A DNA stretch of 64,000 nt from Bacteroidota bacterium (lineage in GTDB: Bacteria > Bacteroidota > Bacteroidia > Chitinophagales > Chitinophagaceae). Below, piece after piece: positions 19,290 to 27,922 of the stretch. Made by a program: the position numbers and the translations under genes. The stretch lies in NCBI GenBank assembly GCA_030706635.1, contig JAUZOD010000006.1, forward strand, positions 62,001 through 126,000. The letters run 5' to 3'. How positions within the stretch are numbered: the stretch's first letter is position 1; each line of letters begins with the position of its first letter. The notes beneath the pieces are model-generated. The model saw only the letters and a program-made list of their open reading frames with translations. It was not told the DNA's origin and did not search any database.

Positions 19290-20453
19290 ATGAAAACCTT
19301 ACAGGCATCGCTTGGAAAGCCGGTGCAAAAATCAGACACAGGAAAAGTCAATCCCGCGTTGCCTGAACGTCTTTACTCCCTGGATGCTCTCCGGGGTTTT
19401 GATATGTTCTGGATCATGGGTGCCGACGAACTTTTTCGCGGCATTGCCAAAGCAACCGGCTCGCCGTTCTGGGGCGCCATTTCAGAACAGCTGGAACACC
19501 CTGCGTGGAATGGATTCCATTTCTATGATCTGATTTTTCCGCTTTTTCTTTTTATGGCCGGTGTATCTACGCCCTATTCTATCGGGCGACAGCTGGAAAA
19601 AGGGAAAAGCAGAGAGCAACTGCTTGGCAGGGTGATCAGAAGAGGCCTTATCCTGGTATTGCTGGGTATCATATATAATAACGGTCTTGAACTGCGCCCC
19701 ATCTCCGATATCCGGTTTGGCAGTGTGCTGGGAAGGATTGGATTGGGTTATATGTTTGCCAATATCATTTTTCTTTATACTAAAGAAAAAGCCCAGATGA
19801 TCTGGTTCTGGGGTATTATTATTGGCTACTGGCTCTTATTAAAATTTACTTCCGCACCCGGATTTCCCATGGGGGATCTTACCATGCAGGGAAATTTTGC
19901 TTCTTATATTGATCGCCTGGTACTTCCGGGAAAATTGTATCTGGGCATTCATGATCCCGAAGGCCTGATGTCCACTTTACCAGCCATAAGCACAGCGCTG
20001 CTGGGCATCCTGGCCGGAAACCTGCTGAAAAATGGTACCATGGCCAGCCGTAAAAAGGCGCTTTGGCTGGCCGGGACAGGCGTGGTCTTCCTGGTGCTTG
20101 CGCAGATCTGGAATCTGGATTTCCCCATCAATAAAAATTTGTGGACCAGCTCCTTTGTTCTGCAGGTGGGTGGGATCAGCCTCCTGTTGTTGTCGCTATT
20201 CTACTATGTAATTGATATACTCGGTCACAAAAAATGGGCGTTTTTCTTTAAGGTTATCGGGATGAATTCTATCCTGATTTACATTTCCGGTCATTTTATC
20301 AATTGGGAATATACTACGAATGGGTTCTTTCAGTGGCTCGGACAACTGGTGGGCGATCCGTACAACATCGTTGTGATGGCGGCCTGTTATATTTTCATTA
20401 AGTGGCTGTTCCTCTATTTCATGTATAAAAAACGGATTTTTTTAAGGGTTTGA
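19290..20453 (+). CDS. DUF5009 / heparan-alpha-glucosaminide N-acetyltransferase-like membrane protein
   Basis: A 387-residue integral membrane protein with about ten hydrophobic segments. The family signature is at the N-terminus: RLYSLDALRGFDMFWIMGADE, with a further FYDLIFPLFLFMAGVSTPYS that carries the conserved region after the first loop. Proteins of this kind resemble human HGSNAT and bacterial NagX/YeiB-like acyltransferases, which are thought to move acetyl groups onto amino sugars across the membrane. The bacterial members are mostly not tested. The gene stands alone on the plus strand, with 171 bases upstream and a weak hairpin downstream. Given the glycan-degrading neighbourhood, an amino-sugar acetylation role is plausible but inferred. 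Length is normal and the sequence looks intact. Confidence 0.85.
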   Translation: MKTLQASLGKPVQKSDTGKVNPALPERLYSLDALRGFDMFWIMGADELFRGIAKATGSPFWGAISEQLEHPAWNGFHFYDLIFPLFLFMAGVSTPYSIGRQLEKGKSREQLLGRVIRRGLILVLLGIIYNNGLELRPISDIRFGSVLGRIGLGYMFANIIFLYTKEKAQMIWFWGIIIGYWLLLKFTSAPGFPMGDLTMQGNFASYIDRLVLPGKLYLGIHDPEGLMSTLPAISTALLGILAGNLLKNGTMASRKKALWLAGTGVVFLVLAQIWNLDFPINKNLWTSSFVLQVGGISLLLLSLFYYVIDILGHKKWAFFFKVIGMNSILIYISGHFINWEYTTNGFFQWLGQLVGDPYNIVVMAACYIFIKWLFLYFMYKKRIFLRV

Positions 20454-20458
20454 GGTGG

Positions 20459-20488
20459 GACCACAAGAAGTGGTCGCGTACGTTTTTT
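20459..20488 (+). terminator. Weak hairpin after the DUF5009 gene
   Basis: Six complementary bases, GACCAC and GTGGTC, flank a 5-base loop, and a T6 run follows 7 bases after the stem. The stem is short and the T run is offset, so termination is possible but not secure. Confidence 0.35.
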
Positions 20489-20548
20489 GGGAAATCAGAA
20501 ATACATTTACTAACGTAATTGCATGGATGTAATCTTGTTAGGAATACC

Positions 20549-22768
20549 CTATAGCTCCTCTAAATATTTCCCCAATTTTTCCAGTGCGGCTGCGGTCCTT
20601 TTTATTTCTTCGTTTGCCCGTTTAAAATCCCTTTGTTCGATCGCTTCCCGTATGCCTGGCATTGTTTTTACGCCATAGCCGGTGTACATACCCGGTGCGT
20701 ACAAAACGTGTTTATACCAGGATCTTTCCGGAAGCCCGCTTTCCAATAACAATTGCTGCTCGGCCCGGTAAAGTAGTTGGTTGAGGTGGTCATGATCCTC
20801 CCTATTCCTTTCAGCACGTTCCCAGATTTCATGCGCATGCTCCACGCCTTTCTCCAGTTTTGCAACTGCATTCTGGAGCGGAGAAAAATCAATGTACGGA
20901 ACTTCCTCTTTCGGCTTCGGGGCAAAGAAAGGTTTTGCTGTATCAGAAGCCAGGGTCAGATACTTTCCCTTCAGCACTTCGTTGCTGATTTCGGTATTTT
21001 CCCGAAGATTGTTCAGGATTGTCTGTAGTTCTGCACTGTAGGTTCTAATTTTCGAATAAAGACTTCTGAAATCAAAAGGCAACAGATCGGCGTCGGCCAT
21101 CCTGAGGGAAAGATGCCCCGCCGTTTTTGCAAGGACCGCTTCGTAAGGGAAGCCGGGATCCTTGAAACGAATAAAATTATCATAGGAATCATAAATGGAA
21201 TGATATTCTCCACCGTTATCTTCTCCGCCATAACCAATATTGAGGGAGGGTACGCCCAGGTGTTGCAGGAAAGCAGAGAAGTCTGACCCGCTGCCGAGGG
21301 CATCCAGGGATAAGGATGTTTTAGCCATATCTTCTTTAGCCCGTTTCAGATCCGGAGCAGTGGCTATCTGTTGTGCCTTCTGCCTCTCGTAAACATTTAC
21401 TCCGGTCTCGGGATCATTAATTCCTTTTGCCACTTCGTCTACAAATCCTTCCAGGCTGTGAGAGCCACCGGCATAAAGAAATCCTCTGCCATTGCCATCT
21501 GAATTGATATACAACACCGCTTTTTGTTTTAGCACCGAATCATGATCTTCTGCCCATTCGGTCGAACCCAGCAGGGCCGGCTCCTCGCCATCCCACGCGC
21601 AGTAGACCAGGGTTCTCCTGGGTTTCCAGCCGGTCTTTACGAGTTCTCCCACGGCCTTCGCTTCTTCTAACATAGATGCCTGACCGCTTATTGGATCCTG
21701 TGCGCCATTCACCCAGGCGTCATGGTGATTGCCACGGATTACCCATTCATCCGGGAAATCCTTTCCTTTAAGAGTGGCAATTACATCATAACAGGGCACG
21801 AGTTTCCAGTCAAATTCCAGTTGCAGGTGAACGGTGGTTTTGCCCGGGCCTACATGATAGGTTATAGGCAACGCGCCCCGCCAGCTTTCCGGGGCCACGG
21901 GGCCTTCTAGGGCCTCCAGCAGCGGCTTTGCATCATGGTAGCTAATGGGCAACACGGGAATTTTCAGCAGGTTCGGCGCATCGTTATGAGAAGCTATTCG
22001 TTTTGCATTTTTTGTAGCGCCGATACCGGGCGTCAGCGGATCTCCCGGGTAGATGGGCATATCCATAACACTTCCGCGCTGCACTCCGTATTCATTTTTG
22101 AAAGGTCCGCGGGGATAAACGTCTCCCTGAAAATATCCGTCATCCTTTGGATCGGAATAGATAATACAACCAATAGCTCCGTGCTCCAAAGCCACTTTGG
22201 GTTTAATGCCACGCCAGCTCATGCCGTATTTCACAATAACAATCTTTCCTTTTACATCAATGCCCATTTTGACCAGCTCATCATAATCGGCGGGAAGTCC
22301 GTAGTTTACAAATACCAGGGGAGCCGTCACATTCCCATCATCACTCCATGCGTTGTAGGTAGGAAGCTGGCCTTCCTGGCCACTGGTTGCATCTTCTTTC
22401 AGAACAGCCTCCTTCAATAAGGCCCGGTATATAGTGGGAGAACTCATTTCCAGGATCCTTTTTTTAGGGGTCGGAAATAAAACCTGGTAAATATCCAGGT
22501 GCGTCTCGAATCCGTATTGCTGGAATCTTTGCATGATTTTATCGGCTACTTCCCGGCTTCCGGGCGACCCGAGATGATGGGGTTTAGCCGACAGTTCCCG
22601 AATGCTGAGGCCGATATGCTTTGCACTGATGGAACGGTCAAAGGCGGATTCGGTACTGTATTCCGAAGCGCTGGACGAATCGGTAAATCCCGTAATCCGT
22701 CTGGATTGAGCCCGCAGATCCGGGTTAAGCAAAAAAATAACTATGAGTAATAGATTTAGTTTTCTCAT
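20549..22768 (-). CDS. M28 family metallopeptidase, glutamate carboxypeptidase II-like
   Basis: A 739-residue secreted zinc peptidase with a signal peptide ending at DLRAQ. The architecture matches prostate-specific membrane antigen (GCPII): a protease-associated (PA) domain (about 100-300), a catalytic M28 domain (about 320-580) and a transferrin-receptor-like dimerisation domain (about 600-739). Zinc-site residues are visible in GNHHDAWVNGAQDPISG (His and bridging Asp), in YCAWDGEEPALLGSTEW (catalytic Glu-Glu) and in EYHSIYDSYDNF (final His). GVPSLNIGYGG is also typical. The likely role is trimming of acidic dipeptides or similar peptides in the periplasm or outside. It is transcribed alone on the minus strand and convergent with the DUF5009 gene. 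All expected metal ligands are present, so it should be active. Confidence 0.92.
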   Translation of the reverse strand: MRKLNLLLIVIFLLNPDLRAQSRRITGFTDSSSASEYSTESAFDRSISAKHIGLSIRELSAKPHHLGSPGSREVADKIMQRFQQYGFETHLDIYQVLFPTPKKRILEMSSPTIYRALLKEAVLKEDATSGQEGQLPTYNAWSDDGNVTAPLVFVNYGLPADYDELVKMGIDVKGKIVIVKYGMSWRGIKPKVALEHGAIGCIIYSDPKDDGYFQGDVYPRGPFKNEYGVQRGSVMDMPIYPGDPLTPGIGATKNAKRIASHNDAPNLLKIPVLPISYHDAKPLLEALEGPVAPESWRGALPITYHVGPGKTTVHLQLEFDWKLVPCYDVIATLKGKDFPDEWVIRGNHHDAWVNGAQDPISGQASMLEEAKAVGELVKTGWKPRRTLVYCAWDGEEPALLGSTEWAEDHDSVLKQKAVLYINSDGNGRGFLYAGGSHSLEGFVDEVAKGINDPETGVNVYERQKAQQIATAPDLKRAKEDMAKTSLSLDALGSGSDFSAFLQHLGVPSLNIGYGGEDNGGEYHSIYDSYDNFIRFKDPGFPYEAVLAKTAGHLSLRMADADLLPFDFRSLYSKIRTYSAELQTILNNLRENTEISNEVLKGKYLTLASDTAKPFFAPKPKEEVPYIDFSPLQNAVAKLEKGVEHAHEIWERAERNREDHDHLNQLLYRAEQQLLLESGLPERSWYKHVLYAPGMYTGYGVKTMPGIREAIEQRDFKRANEEIKRTAAALEKLGKYLEEL

Positions 22769-22833
22769 AAATTTCCGGTTATCTTAAAAATACGATAAAA
22801 ATAATCCTTAGTAACTTGTTGTTAAAATGGCAG

Positions 22834-23859
22834 ATGGACAGGTTTAATGTGGAAAAGGTAAGACAGTTTTTTTTTCTTGCGATCCTGGTATTAATAGGCT
22901 TGCTTCTGTTTTCCAGGCTTCAGGGATTTCTTCCTTCTTTTTTGGGAGCGGTCACTTTTTATGTGCTCATGAGGAAATATATGAAACACCTGCTCATCCG
23001 TAAATGGAAACCCTGGGCGGCGGCTCTTATCCTGATGCTCGTTTCATTTCTGATCATCATGCTTCCAGTCTATTTCCTCGTCAATACCGTGAGTTCCAAA
23101 GTGGGCTATGCGATCAGTCACGCGCAGGAAATTACCAGCACTCTTTTGGTTTTTCTCCGGGATATTGAATCCAGGGTCGGATATCACTTCCTAAACGAGG
23201 AAACGGTTCGCAACCTGACCGGAATGGCCATCCAGGAACTGCCGCTGATTTTGGGAGCAACTTTTAACTCGGTGCTGGCCCTGTTCATTATGTATTTCCT
23301 TTTGTATTTTATGCTGACGAATTGCCATGTTATGGAAGACTGGCTGGATGATGTGCTTCCCCTGAGAAGAGATAACCTGGTAAAAGTGCAAAAGGAAGTG
23401 AATAATATGGTCGTTTCGAATGCCGTGGGTGTTCCTCTCGTTGCTTTCGTTCAGGGAATTGCCGGACTGATTATTTATCTGATCGTAGGAGTTCCGGAGC
23501 CCTTTCTGTGGTTTGCCCTTACCGGCTTTGCATCGCTGATACCCGTTTTGGGTGCGGCCCTTGCCTATATTCCTTTGTCTATTATCCTATTTGTCGGCGG
23601 AGAAACAGCCAAGGGATTTATTATTCTGATCTACGGGCTGCTGGTGGTTGGTACAATTGATAACGTGTTCCGTTTCTGGCTGCAGAAAAAAATAGGCGAC
23701 GTGCATCCACTGATAACGGTCTTTGGCGTGATTGTGGGCGTTCAGCTATTCGGTTTCATCGGCATTGTTTTCGGTCCGCTGCTGATCTCCCTTTTTATTT
23801 TGCTCATGCGCATCTACTACGTAGAATTTATTGCGCCGGATAAACGGATTGCGGATTAA
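22834..23859 (+). CDS. AI-2E family (PerM-like) transporter
   Basis: A 341-residue polytopic membrane protein. The ATG at 22834 is used; the frame reaches back only to a TTG at 22816. The membrane pattern is that of the AI-2E/PerM family (PF01594): two helices at the N-terminus, a soluble amphipathic region (about 75-140), and a C-terminal bundle containing FALTGFASLIPVLGAALAYIP and VHPLITVFGVIVGVQLFGF, both typical. Members export small molecules or ions; only a few have proven substrates (autoinducer-2 in TqsA, Na+/H+ in others), so no substrate is assigned. It is divergent from the M28 peptidase gene and lies 54 bases upstream of the DUF488 gene. Confidence 0.9.
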   Translation: MDRFNVEKVRQFFFLAILVLIGLLLFSRLQGFLPSFLGAVTFYVLMRKYMKHLLIRKWKPWAAALILMLVSFLIIMLPVYFLVNTVSSKVGYAISHAQEITSTLLVFLRDIESRVGYHFLNEETVRNLTGMAIQELPLILGATFNSVLALFIMYFLLYFMLTNCHVMEDWLDDVLPLRRDNLVKVQKEVNNMVVSNAVGVPLVAFVQGIAGLIIYLIVGVPEPFLWFALTGFASLIPVLGAALAYIPLSIILFVGGETAKGFIILIYGLLVVGTIDNVFRFWLQKKIGDVHPLITVFGVIVGVQLFGFIGIVFGPLLISLFILLMRIYYVEFIAPDKRIAD

Positions 23860-23913
23860 AAAGTATTGACGCTTTCCCTGGCCGGCCGGAAAACGTTGTT
23901 GTAATTTTGTGAT

Positions 23914-24447
23914 ATGAAAACAGCAGAGGAGAAATGCATCTGGACAATTGGTCATTCAACCCATACACTGGAAAAATTTGTTGCCATGCTGCATTCTTTT
24001 GAGATTGCGCTGGTCGCGGATATCAGGAGTTTTCCGGGATCCCGGCGTTATCCGCAATTCAATAAAGAATCGTTGGCGTTGACCCTCCCGGAAAATCATA
24101 TTCAATACACCCATATAAGAGCGTTAGGCGGAAGAAGAAAGGTAAAGGCTGGCTCGTTGAATACGGCCTGGAAGAATGCTGCTTTTCAGGGTTATGCGGA
24201 TTATATGGAGACGGATGATTTTAAAGAAGAGATTGAGATCCTGGAACGAACAGCCGTCGGGGAGAGGACTGCTTTTATGTGCTCCGAAGCGGTCTGGTGG
24301 CGTTGCCACCGTTCCATGGTTTCAGACGAACTCAAGGTTAAGGGTTGGAAGGTGATGCATATTATGGATATAGGAAAAGCAGTTGAGCATCCATATACTT
24401 CCGTGGCAAAAATCGTGAATGGTGAATTGAAGTATGGTGAGAAGTAA
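23914..24447 (+). CDS. DUF488 domain protein
   Basis: A 177-residue cytoplasmic protein with the DUF488 layout: IWTIGHSTHTLEKFVAML at the N-terminus, VADIRSFPGSRRYPQFN, a central HIRALGGRR, and a C-terminal half with FMCSEAVWWRCHRSMVSDEL, the Cys/His/Arg-rich signature of the family. The function is not established. The C-terminus (HPYTSVAKIVNGELKYGEK) is where family members normally end, so the protein is complete even though the next reading frame overlaps its last codons. A TAATTTTG element lies only 5 bases upstream of the ATG; if it is a -7 box, the transcript would be nearly leaderless. The frame that overlaps its 3' end is the startless sialidase-like remnant. Confidence 0.85.
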   Translation: MKTAEEKCIWTIGHSTHTLEKFVAMLHSFEIALVADIRSFPGSRRYPQFNKESLALTLPENHIQYTHIRALGGRRKVKAGSLNTAWKNAAFQGYADYMETDDFKEEIEILERTAVGERTAFMCSEAVWWRCHRSMVSDELKVKGWKVMHIMDIGKAVEHPYTSVAKIVNGELKYGEK

Positions 24448-25121
24448 AAGTTATCGCCTTTCAGGACGAGTCAGAATTCGCCGATTATGACGGTAATCGT
24501 TTATCTGCCGTATGGCTTGATATACGCGCGGGGCACAACCAGTTATATGGATCAACATCCGCCGACGGAGGTGCAAGCTGGGCGAAAAATAATTTAATTT
24601 ATGCATCACCGGATTCGACCATTTGTGAATGCTGTAAACCTTCCGTTGCCGCCAGAGGCAATCAGGTATATGTTATGTTCCGTAATCTGATCGGCGGGAA
24701 CAGGGAGCTTTATCTCGTTCAATCGGGCGATGGCGGAAAAACATTCGCCCCGGCTGAAAAGCTGGGAACCGGAAGCTGGAAATTGAATGGCTGCCCCATG
24801 GATGGCGGCGCGCTGGTTATTAATGAAAATGGGATTCTACAAACCGTCTGGAGGCCGAAGGATAAAATATTTGCCTGTGAACCAGGAAAGCCGGAATTGG
24901 AAATTGCAGACGGGCGAAGTTGCAGCATGACGGTCGCGGGGACTAAAAATGTGTATGTGTGGACCGAAAAGGGAGACGTGATTTGCGGGTTTTCGTCAGA
25001 AAAAAAACAGAATCTCGGAAAAGGAAACCTGCCAGTTGTAAAAGCAACGGGCGATCACGAGCAGGTAATATGTGTATGGGAAAATGACAGGCAACTACAT
25101 AGTGCACTGCTAAATTTATAG
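24441..25121 (+). pseudogene. Sialidase-like (BNR/Asp-box) C-terminal fragment without a start
   Basis: The frame is open from just after a TGA at 24438 to 25121 and reads as about 226 residues of a beta-propeller exo-sialidase-like protein. Two Asp-box-like units are visible (SADGGASW, SGDGGKTF), plus a Cys cluster (STICECCKPSVAARG) seen in a subgroup of such proteins. There is no ATG, GTG or TTG in frame before the ATG at 24675, which lies after the conserved Cys cluster, and the signal peptide and first part of the propeller are missing. The frame begins inside the end of the DUF488 gene, so a deletion probably fused the two loci. I call it a remnant. Expression as a 148-residue protein from 24675 is possible but would be half a propeller. 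Confidence 0.75.
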
Positions 25122-25235
25122 CTCCGGGGCTTTATGGGCTTATAATCTTTTTCAACTTGATTTTCAGTGCTTTATAGAATAAAGCTCATCCCTTTTTTCT
25201 CATCCTGTACAATAAAATAATTTACTTTTCGTGTA

Positions 25236-25267
25236 GTTGCAATTGTAAAACCCGGCTATTAGATTTG
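25236..25267 (+). promoter_or_regulatory. Possible Bacteroidota-type promoter for the first PorT-like gene
   Basis: TAGATTTG at 25260-25267 matches the -7 consensus TAnnTTTG. A weaker TTGC lies 20 bases upstream in the -33 position. The start codon is at 25298, giving a leader of about 25 bases. Only the -7 match is convincing. Confidence 0.4.
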
Positions 25268-25297
25268 TGCCAGTTTTATAATTCAAAACCAATTTTT

Positions 25298-25888
25298 ATG
25301 AAAAAGTTGTTCTTATTGTTATTGACAGGATTTTCTTTTGCAGCCGCTGACGCCCAGATCCAGTTTGGTGTGAAAGCCGGAGCAAACATGGCTAATTTTA
25401 CGGGTAATGATGTCAGCGGCACCAAATGGAAAATAGGTTTTCACGGAGGCGCTCTGGTGGCAGTGCCGTTATTTAATGAGTTTAGTCTGCAGCCGGAAGT
25501 AGTTTATTCCAGCCAGGGAACTAAAGTGGATCAGCAAGACTACACAGCAACAATGAATAGCAATTATCTGAATATTCCGGTGCTGTTTAAATATAATAAC
25601 CCATCGGGCTTCTTTTTAGAAACCGGACCACAGCTTGGATTTCTTATGAGCGCCAAGGCGAAATCCGGCAGCGTTAGCGTAGACGAAAAATCAGCTTATA
25701 AATCCACTGATTTTTCATGGGCTTTTGGCCTCGGATATTTGATCAGCGGATTAAACGCAGGTATTGACGCCCGTTATAACCTGGGGGTCTCAAACATAGT
25801 GAAAGACAGTAACAACGGAACTGCCAAAAACAGTGTTTTCCAGCTGGGTATTTTTTATCTCTTCGGCCAGAAAGCCGGTAACAAATAA
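25298..25888 (+). CDS. Small outer-membrane beta-barrel protein (PorT-like)
   Basis: A 196-residue protein. The ATG at 25298 is chosen because it gives an immediate signal peptide (MKKLFLLLLTGFSFAAADAQ); the longer frame adds 11 non-signal residues. The mature part reads as an eight-strand barrel of the outer_membrane_beta-barrel/PorT type: FGVKAGANMANFTG at the start, EFSLQPEVVYSSQGT and FLETGPQLGFLMSAK in the middle, LNAGIDARYNLGVSNI near the end. It is closely similar in layout to the next gene, so the two are tandem duplicates. Function is unknown; such barrels are common envelope proteins in Bacteroidota. A clear hairpin terminator lies between the two copies. Confidence 0.88.
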   Translation: MKKLFLLLLTGFSFAAADAQIQFGVKAGANMANFTGNDVSGTKWKIGFHGGALVAVPLFNEFSLQPEVVYSSQGTKVDQQDYTATMNSNYLNIPVLFKYNNPSGFFLETGPQLGFLMSAKAKSGSVSVDEKSAYKSTDFSWAFGLGYLISGLNAGIDARYNLGVSNIVKDSNNGTAKNSVFQLGIFYLFGQKAGNK

Positions 25889-25943
25889 TCTTTTACCGAT
25901 ATTAAATATAATCTCAAGTTAAATCACTCTGTTTTTTCCGAAG

Positions 25944-25968
25944 AACCCTCTTTAATTGGAGGGTTTTT
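25944..25968 (+). terminator. Intrinsic terminator between the tandem barrel genes
   Basis: A 7-bp inverted repeat, AACCCTC and GAGGGTT, has an 8-base loop and runs directly into T residues. It lies 56 bases after the first barrel gene and before the second, so the duplicates are probably separate transcripts. Confidence 0.7.
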
Positions 25969-26017
25969 CATGTTCACCCATTAGCTTTGCGCGGACTCCA
26001 AACTAAAAGTAATTTTT

Positions 26018-26620
26018 ATGAGAAAGTGGTTCTTATTGGTTCTGACCGGGTTTTTCTTAACCGCTGGCCGGGCGCAGGTCATGCTGGGAATTAAAGGAGG
26101 CGTTAATATTTCTACTATCAACAGTTACAATTACGGCAATCTCAGCTGGAAAGCGAACGTACATGCCGGGGCGTTGGTTTCTCTTCCGATATACCGTCAG
26201 TTTAGTTTGCAACCTGAAATAATGTATTCAGGTCAGGGAACCCGGTCTACTGAAAATCATGTCGGCTCCAATTTGAATATTGATTATTTGAATATCCCCA
26301 TTCTTTTAAAATATAAACACCCTTCCGGATTTTTTGTTGAGAGCGGACCGCAAATCGGAAAGTTATTGAACGCCAAATTCCTGCTTCCTAACTACAATGA
26401 GGATATGAAATCCCTTTACCGGAAATTTGATTTTTCGTGGGCGTTTGGTTTGGGTTATCTGATTAAAGACCTGAACCTGGGGTTTGACGCCCGGTATAAC
26501 CTGGGTATCACTAATTTCTTTCAGGATACGTATGCCGGAAGCGGAGAGAATAATGTTGTTCAGGTAGGCGTGTTTTTTATTTTTGGAGTTAAGGCAGCAA
26601 AACATGATGACGGATTATAG
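26018..26620 (+). CDS. Small outer-membrane beta-barrel protein (PorT-like), tandem paralogue
   Basis: A 200-residue paralogue of the preceding protein. It has a signal peptide ending near AGRAQ, then LGIKGGVNISTINSYNYG, QFSLQPEIMYSGQGTRS, FFVESGPQIGKLLNAKF and LGFDARYNLGITNFF, which line up one to one with motifs of the upstream copy. The leader sequence (AATTTTTATGAGAAAG) is also similar to that of the first copy, which points to a fairly recent duplication including the start region. The protein ends in VKAAKHDDGL and not in an aromatic residue. Role unknown; envelope barrel by family. Confidence 0.87.
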   Translation: MRKWFLLVLTGFFLTAGRAQVMLGIKGGVNISTINSYNYGNLSWKANVHAGALVSLPIYRQFSLQPEIMYSGQGTRSTENHVGSNLNIDYLNIPILLKYKHPSGFFVESGPQIGKLLNAKFLLPNYNEDMKSLYRKFDFSWAFGLGYLIKDLNLGFDARYNLGITNFFQDTYAGSGENNVVQVGVFFIFGVKAAKHDDGL

Positions 26621-26650
26621 GCAGACAGAGTTTCCAGTTCATTTCACGGG

Positions 26651-26680
26651 AACCTTCGGCACACGGCTGAGGGTTCTTCA
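26651..26680 (+). terminator. Imperfect hairpin after the second barrel gene
   Basis: AACCTTCGGC pairs imperfectly with GGCTGAGGGTT around a short loop and is followed by TCTTCATTT, a poor T tract. It may end the second barrel transcript. The remaining bases up to 26855 show no other feature I can name. Confidence 0.35.
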
Positions 26681-26855
26681 TTTAGGCTCATTCGTTGGCA
26701 AACCCCTGTCTGGTCAATTTCCGTCCGCCGGACTTATAAAGGATTGAGCGGTGCGATTGACCGAAACGGTTTATTTTTGGCAGGGCATCATTATTGCCCT
26801 TTATTTTCCAATCCTGACGGAATCAGGCTAGCATCATTTATATAATTTTATCTAT

Positions 26856-27329
26856 ATGATTTTACAAAAAGGAGAACCGGCACCTGATTTTGAACTGAAT
26901 GCTACCCCCGATCAGAAATTGAAATTGTCGGAATTCAGGGGCAAGCGGGTGGTGCTGGCATTTTATCCGGCCGACTGGAGCCCGGTATGCAGTGATCAAA
27001 TGGCGTTGTACAATGAAACACTCAAACTGTTTCATCGGTACAACGCGGTGATCATGGGAATTTCTGTAGACAGCAAGTGGTGTCACATGGCATTTGAACA
27101 GAACAGGAAATTGCACTTTCCACTGCTTGCAGATTTTGAACCCAAGGGCTCGGTATCGAAGGCTTACGGAGCCTACAATGAAGAAGGAGGAGAGAGCCAC
27201 CGGGCCTTATTTGTAATTGATGAAAAGGGCATTATTCAATGGAGTTATCTTTCTCCCGATGGTATTAATCCCGGGGCTGATGGTATATTGGATGCTTTGG
27301 AACAGATGGACAAAACCCAGCTAAATTAA
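26856..27329 (+). CDS. Peroxiredoxin (AhpC/TSA family, AhpE/Bcp-like)
   Basis: A 157-residue cytoplasmic peroxiredoxin. It reduces peroxides through a peroxidatic Cys. The active-site segment is FYPADWSPVCSDQMA, with Cys45 in the P-x3-S-x2-C pattern (Thr replaced by Ser, which is accepted in the family). A second Cys at about residue 76 (SKWCHMAF) could resolve the sulfenic acid, or the enzyme may be a 1-Cys type. The conserved Arg near residue 130 is seen in ESHRALFVIDEKG. The gene lies 4 bases upstream of a DsbA-like thiol protein, so the two are co-transcribed and functionally linked in thiol redox chemistry. Confidence 0.92.
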   Translation: MILQKGEPAPDFELNATPDQKLKLSEFRGKRVVLAFYPADWSPVCSDQMALYNETLKLFHRYNAVIMGISVDSKWCHMAFEQNRKLHFPLLADFEPKGSVSKAYGAYNEEGGESHRALFVIDEKGIIQWSYLSPDGINPGADGILDALEQMDKTQLN

Positions 27330-27333
27330 TATT

Positions 27334-27867
27334 ATGTCTAAACTGAGAATACCGGTAAACGAAAAAGATCATCAAACGGGTAATCCCAAAGCTAAAGCTG
27401 TTCTAGTGGAATACGGTGACTATCAGTGCCCGCATTGCGGCATAGCCCATCCTCTGATTAAAAGACTGCTAAAGGAATTCGGTAATCAAATGCTTTTTGT
27501 CTTCCGGAACTTCCCCATCCAGGAAGCACATCCTGCCGCCATGATTGCCGCGATATCCGCGGAAGCTGCTGGTCTCCAGGGAAAATTCTGGGAGATGCAC
27601 GATCTCATTTATGAAAACCAGGATGAGCTGTATGAACTGGGAGAAGATGGCATGGAGCCATTTGCTAAAAAATTAGGATTGGACCTGAAAAAGTTTATTC
27701 ATGACAGCCAGAGTAAGCAAATGAATTCAAAGGTGGAAGATGATTTTGAAGGAGGTATCCGGAGCGGTGTAAACGGAACACCTGGTTTTTTCATCAATGG
27801 AAACAGACTGAATAGCTATGATGCAACCTATGCTTCCCTGGCCGATGCGGTAGTTGGTCTCGTTTAA
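27334..27867 (+). CDS. DsbA-like thioredoxin-fold protein, cytoplasmic
   Basis: A 177-residue thioredoxin_4-type protein. The active site is CPHC at residues 32-35 (YGDYQCPHCGIAHPLIKRL). The cis-Pro loop is GVNGTPGFFINGNRL. There is no signal peptide, so it acts in the cytoplasm and is unlikely to be a classical periplasmic DsbA. It probably reduces or oxidises thiols, perhaps serving the peroxiredoxin encoded 4 bases upstream. It lies 55 bases before the broken aldo/keto reductase gene on the same strand. Length and motifs are complete. Confidence 0.9.
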   Translation: MSKLRIPVNEKDHQTGNPKAKAVLVEYGDYQCPHCGIAHPLIKRLLKEFGNQMLFVFRNFPIQEAHPAAMIAAISAEAAGLQGKFWEMHDLIYENQDELYELGEDGMEPFAKKLGLDLKKFIHDSQSKQMNSKVEDDFEGGIRSGVNGTPGFFINGNRLNSYDATYASLADAVVGLV

Positions 27868-27922
27868 AATGTGTGACGCAAAAAAAATCAATCGCCATCA
27901 TTTTTATAAATTGAACTGAATT

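Noticed and set aside
24438-24447. Programmed frameshift joining DUF488 to the sialidase-like fragment
   Set aside because: There is no classical slippery heptamer at the overlap, and the DUF488 protein ends where its family normally ends.
24675-25121. Independent small gene starting at the internal ATG
   Set aside because: Homologous propeller sequence continues upstream of that ATG in the same frame, so the ATG is internal to an older coding region.
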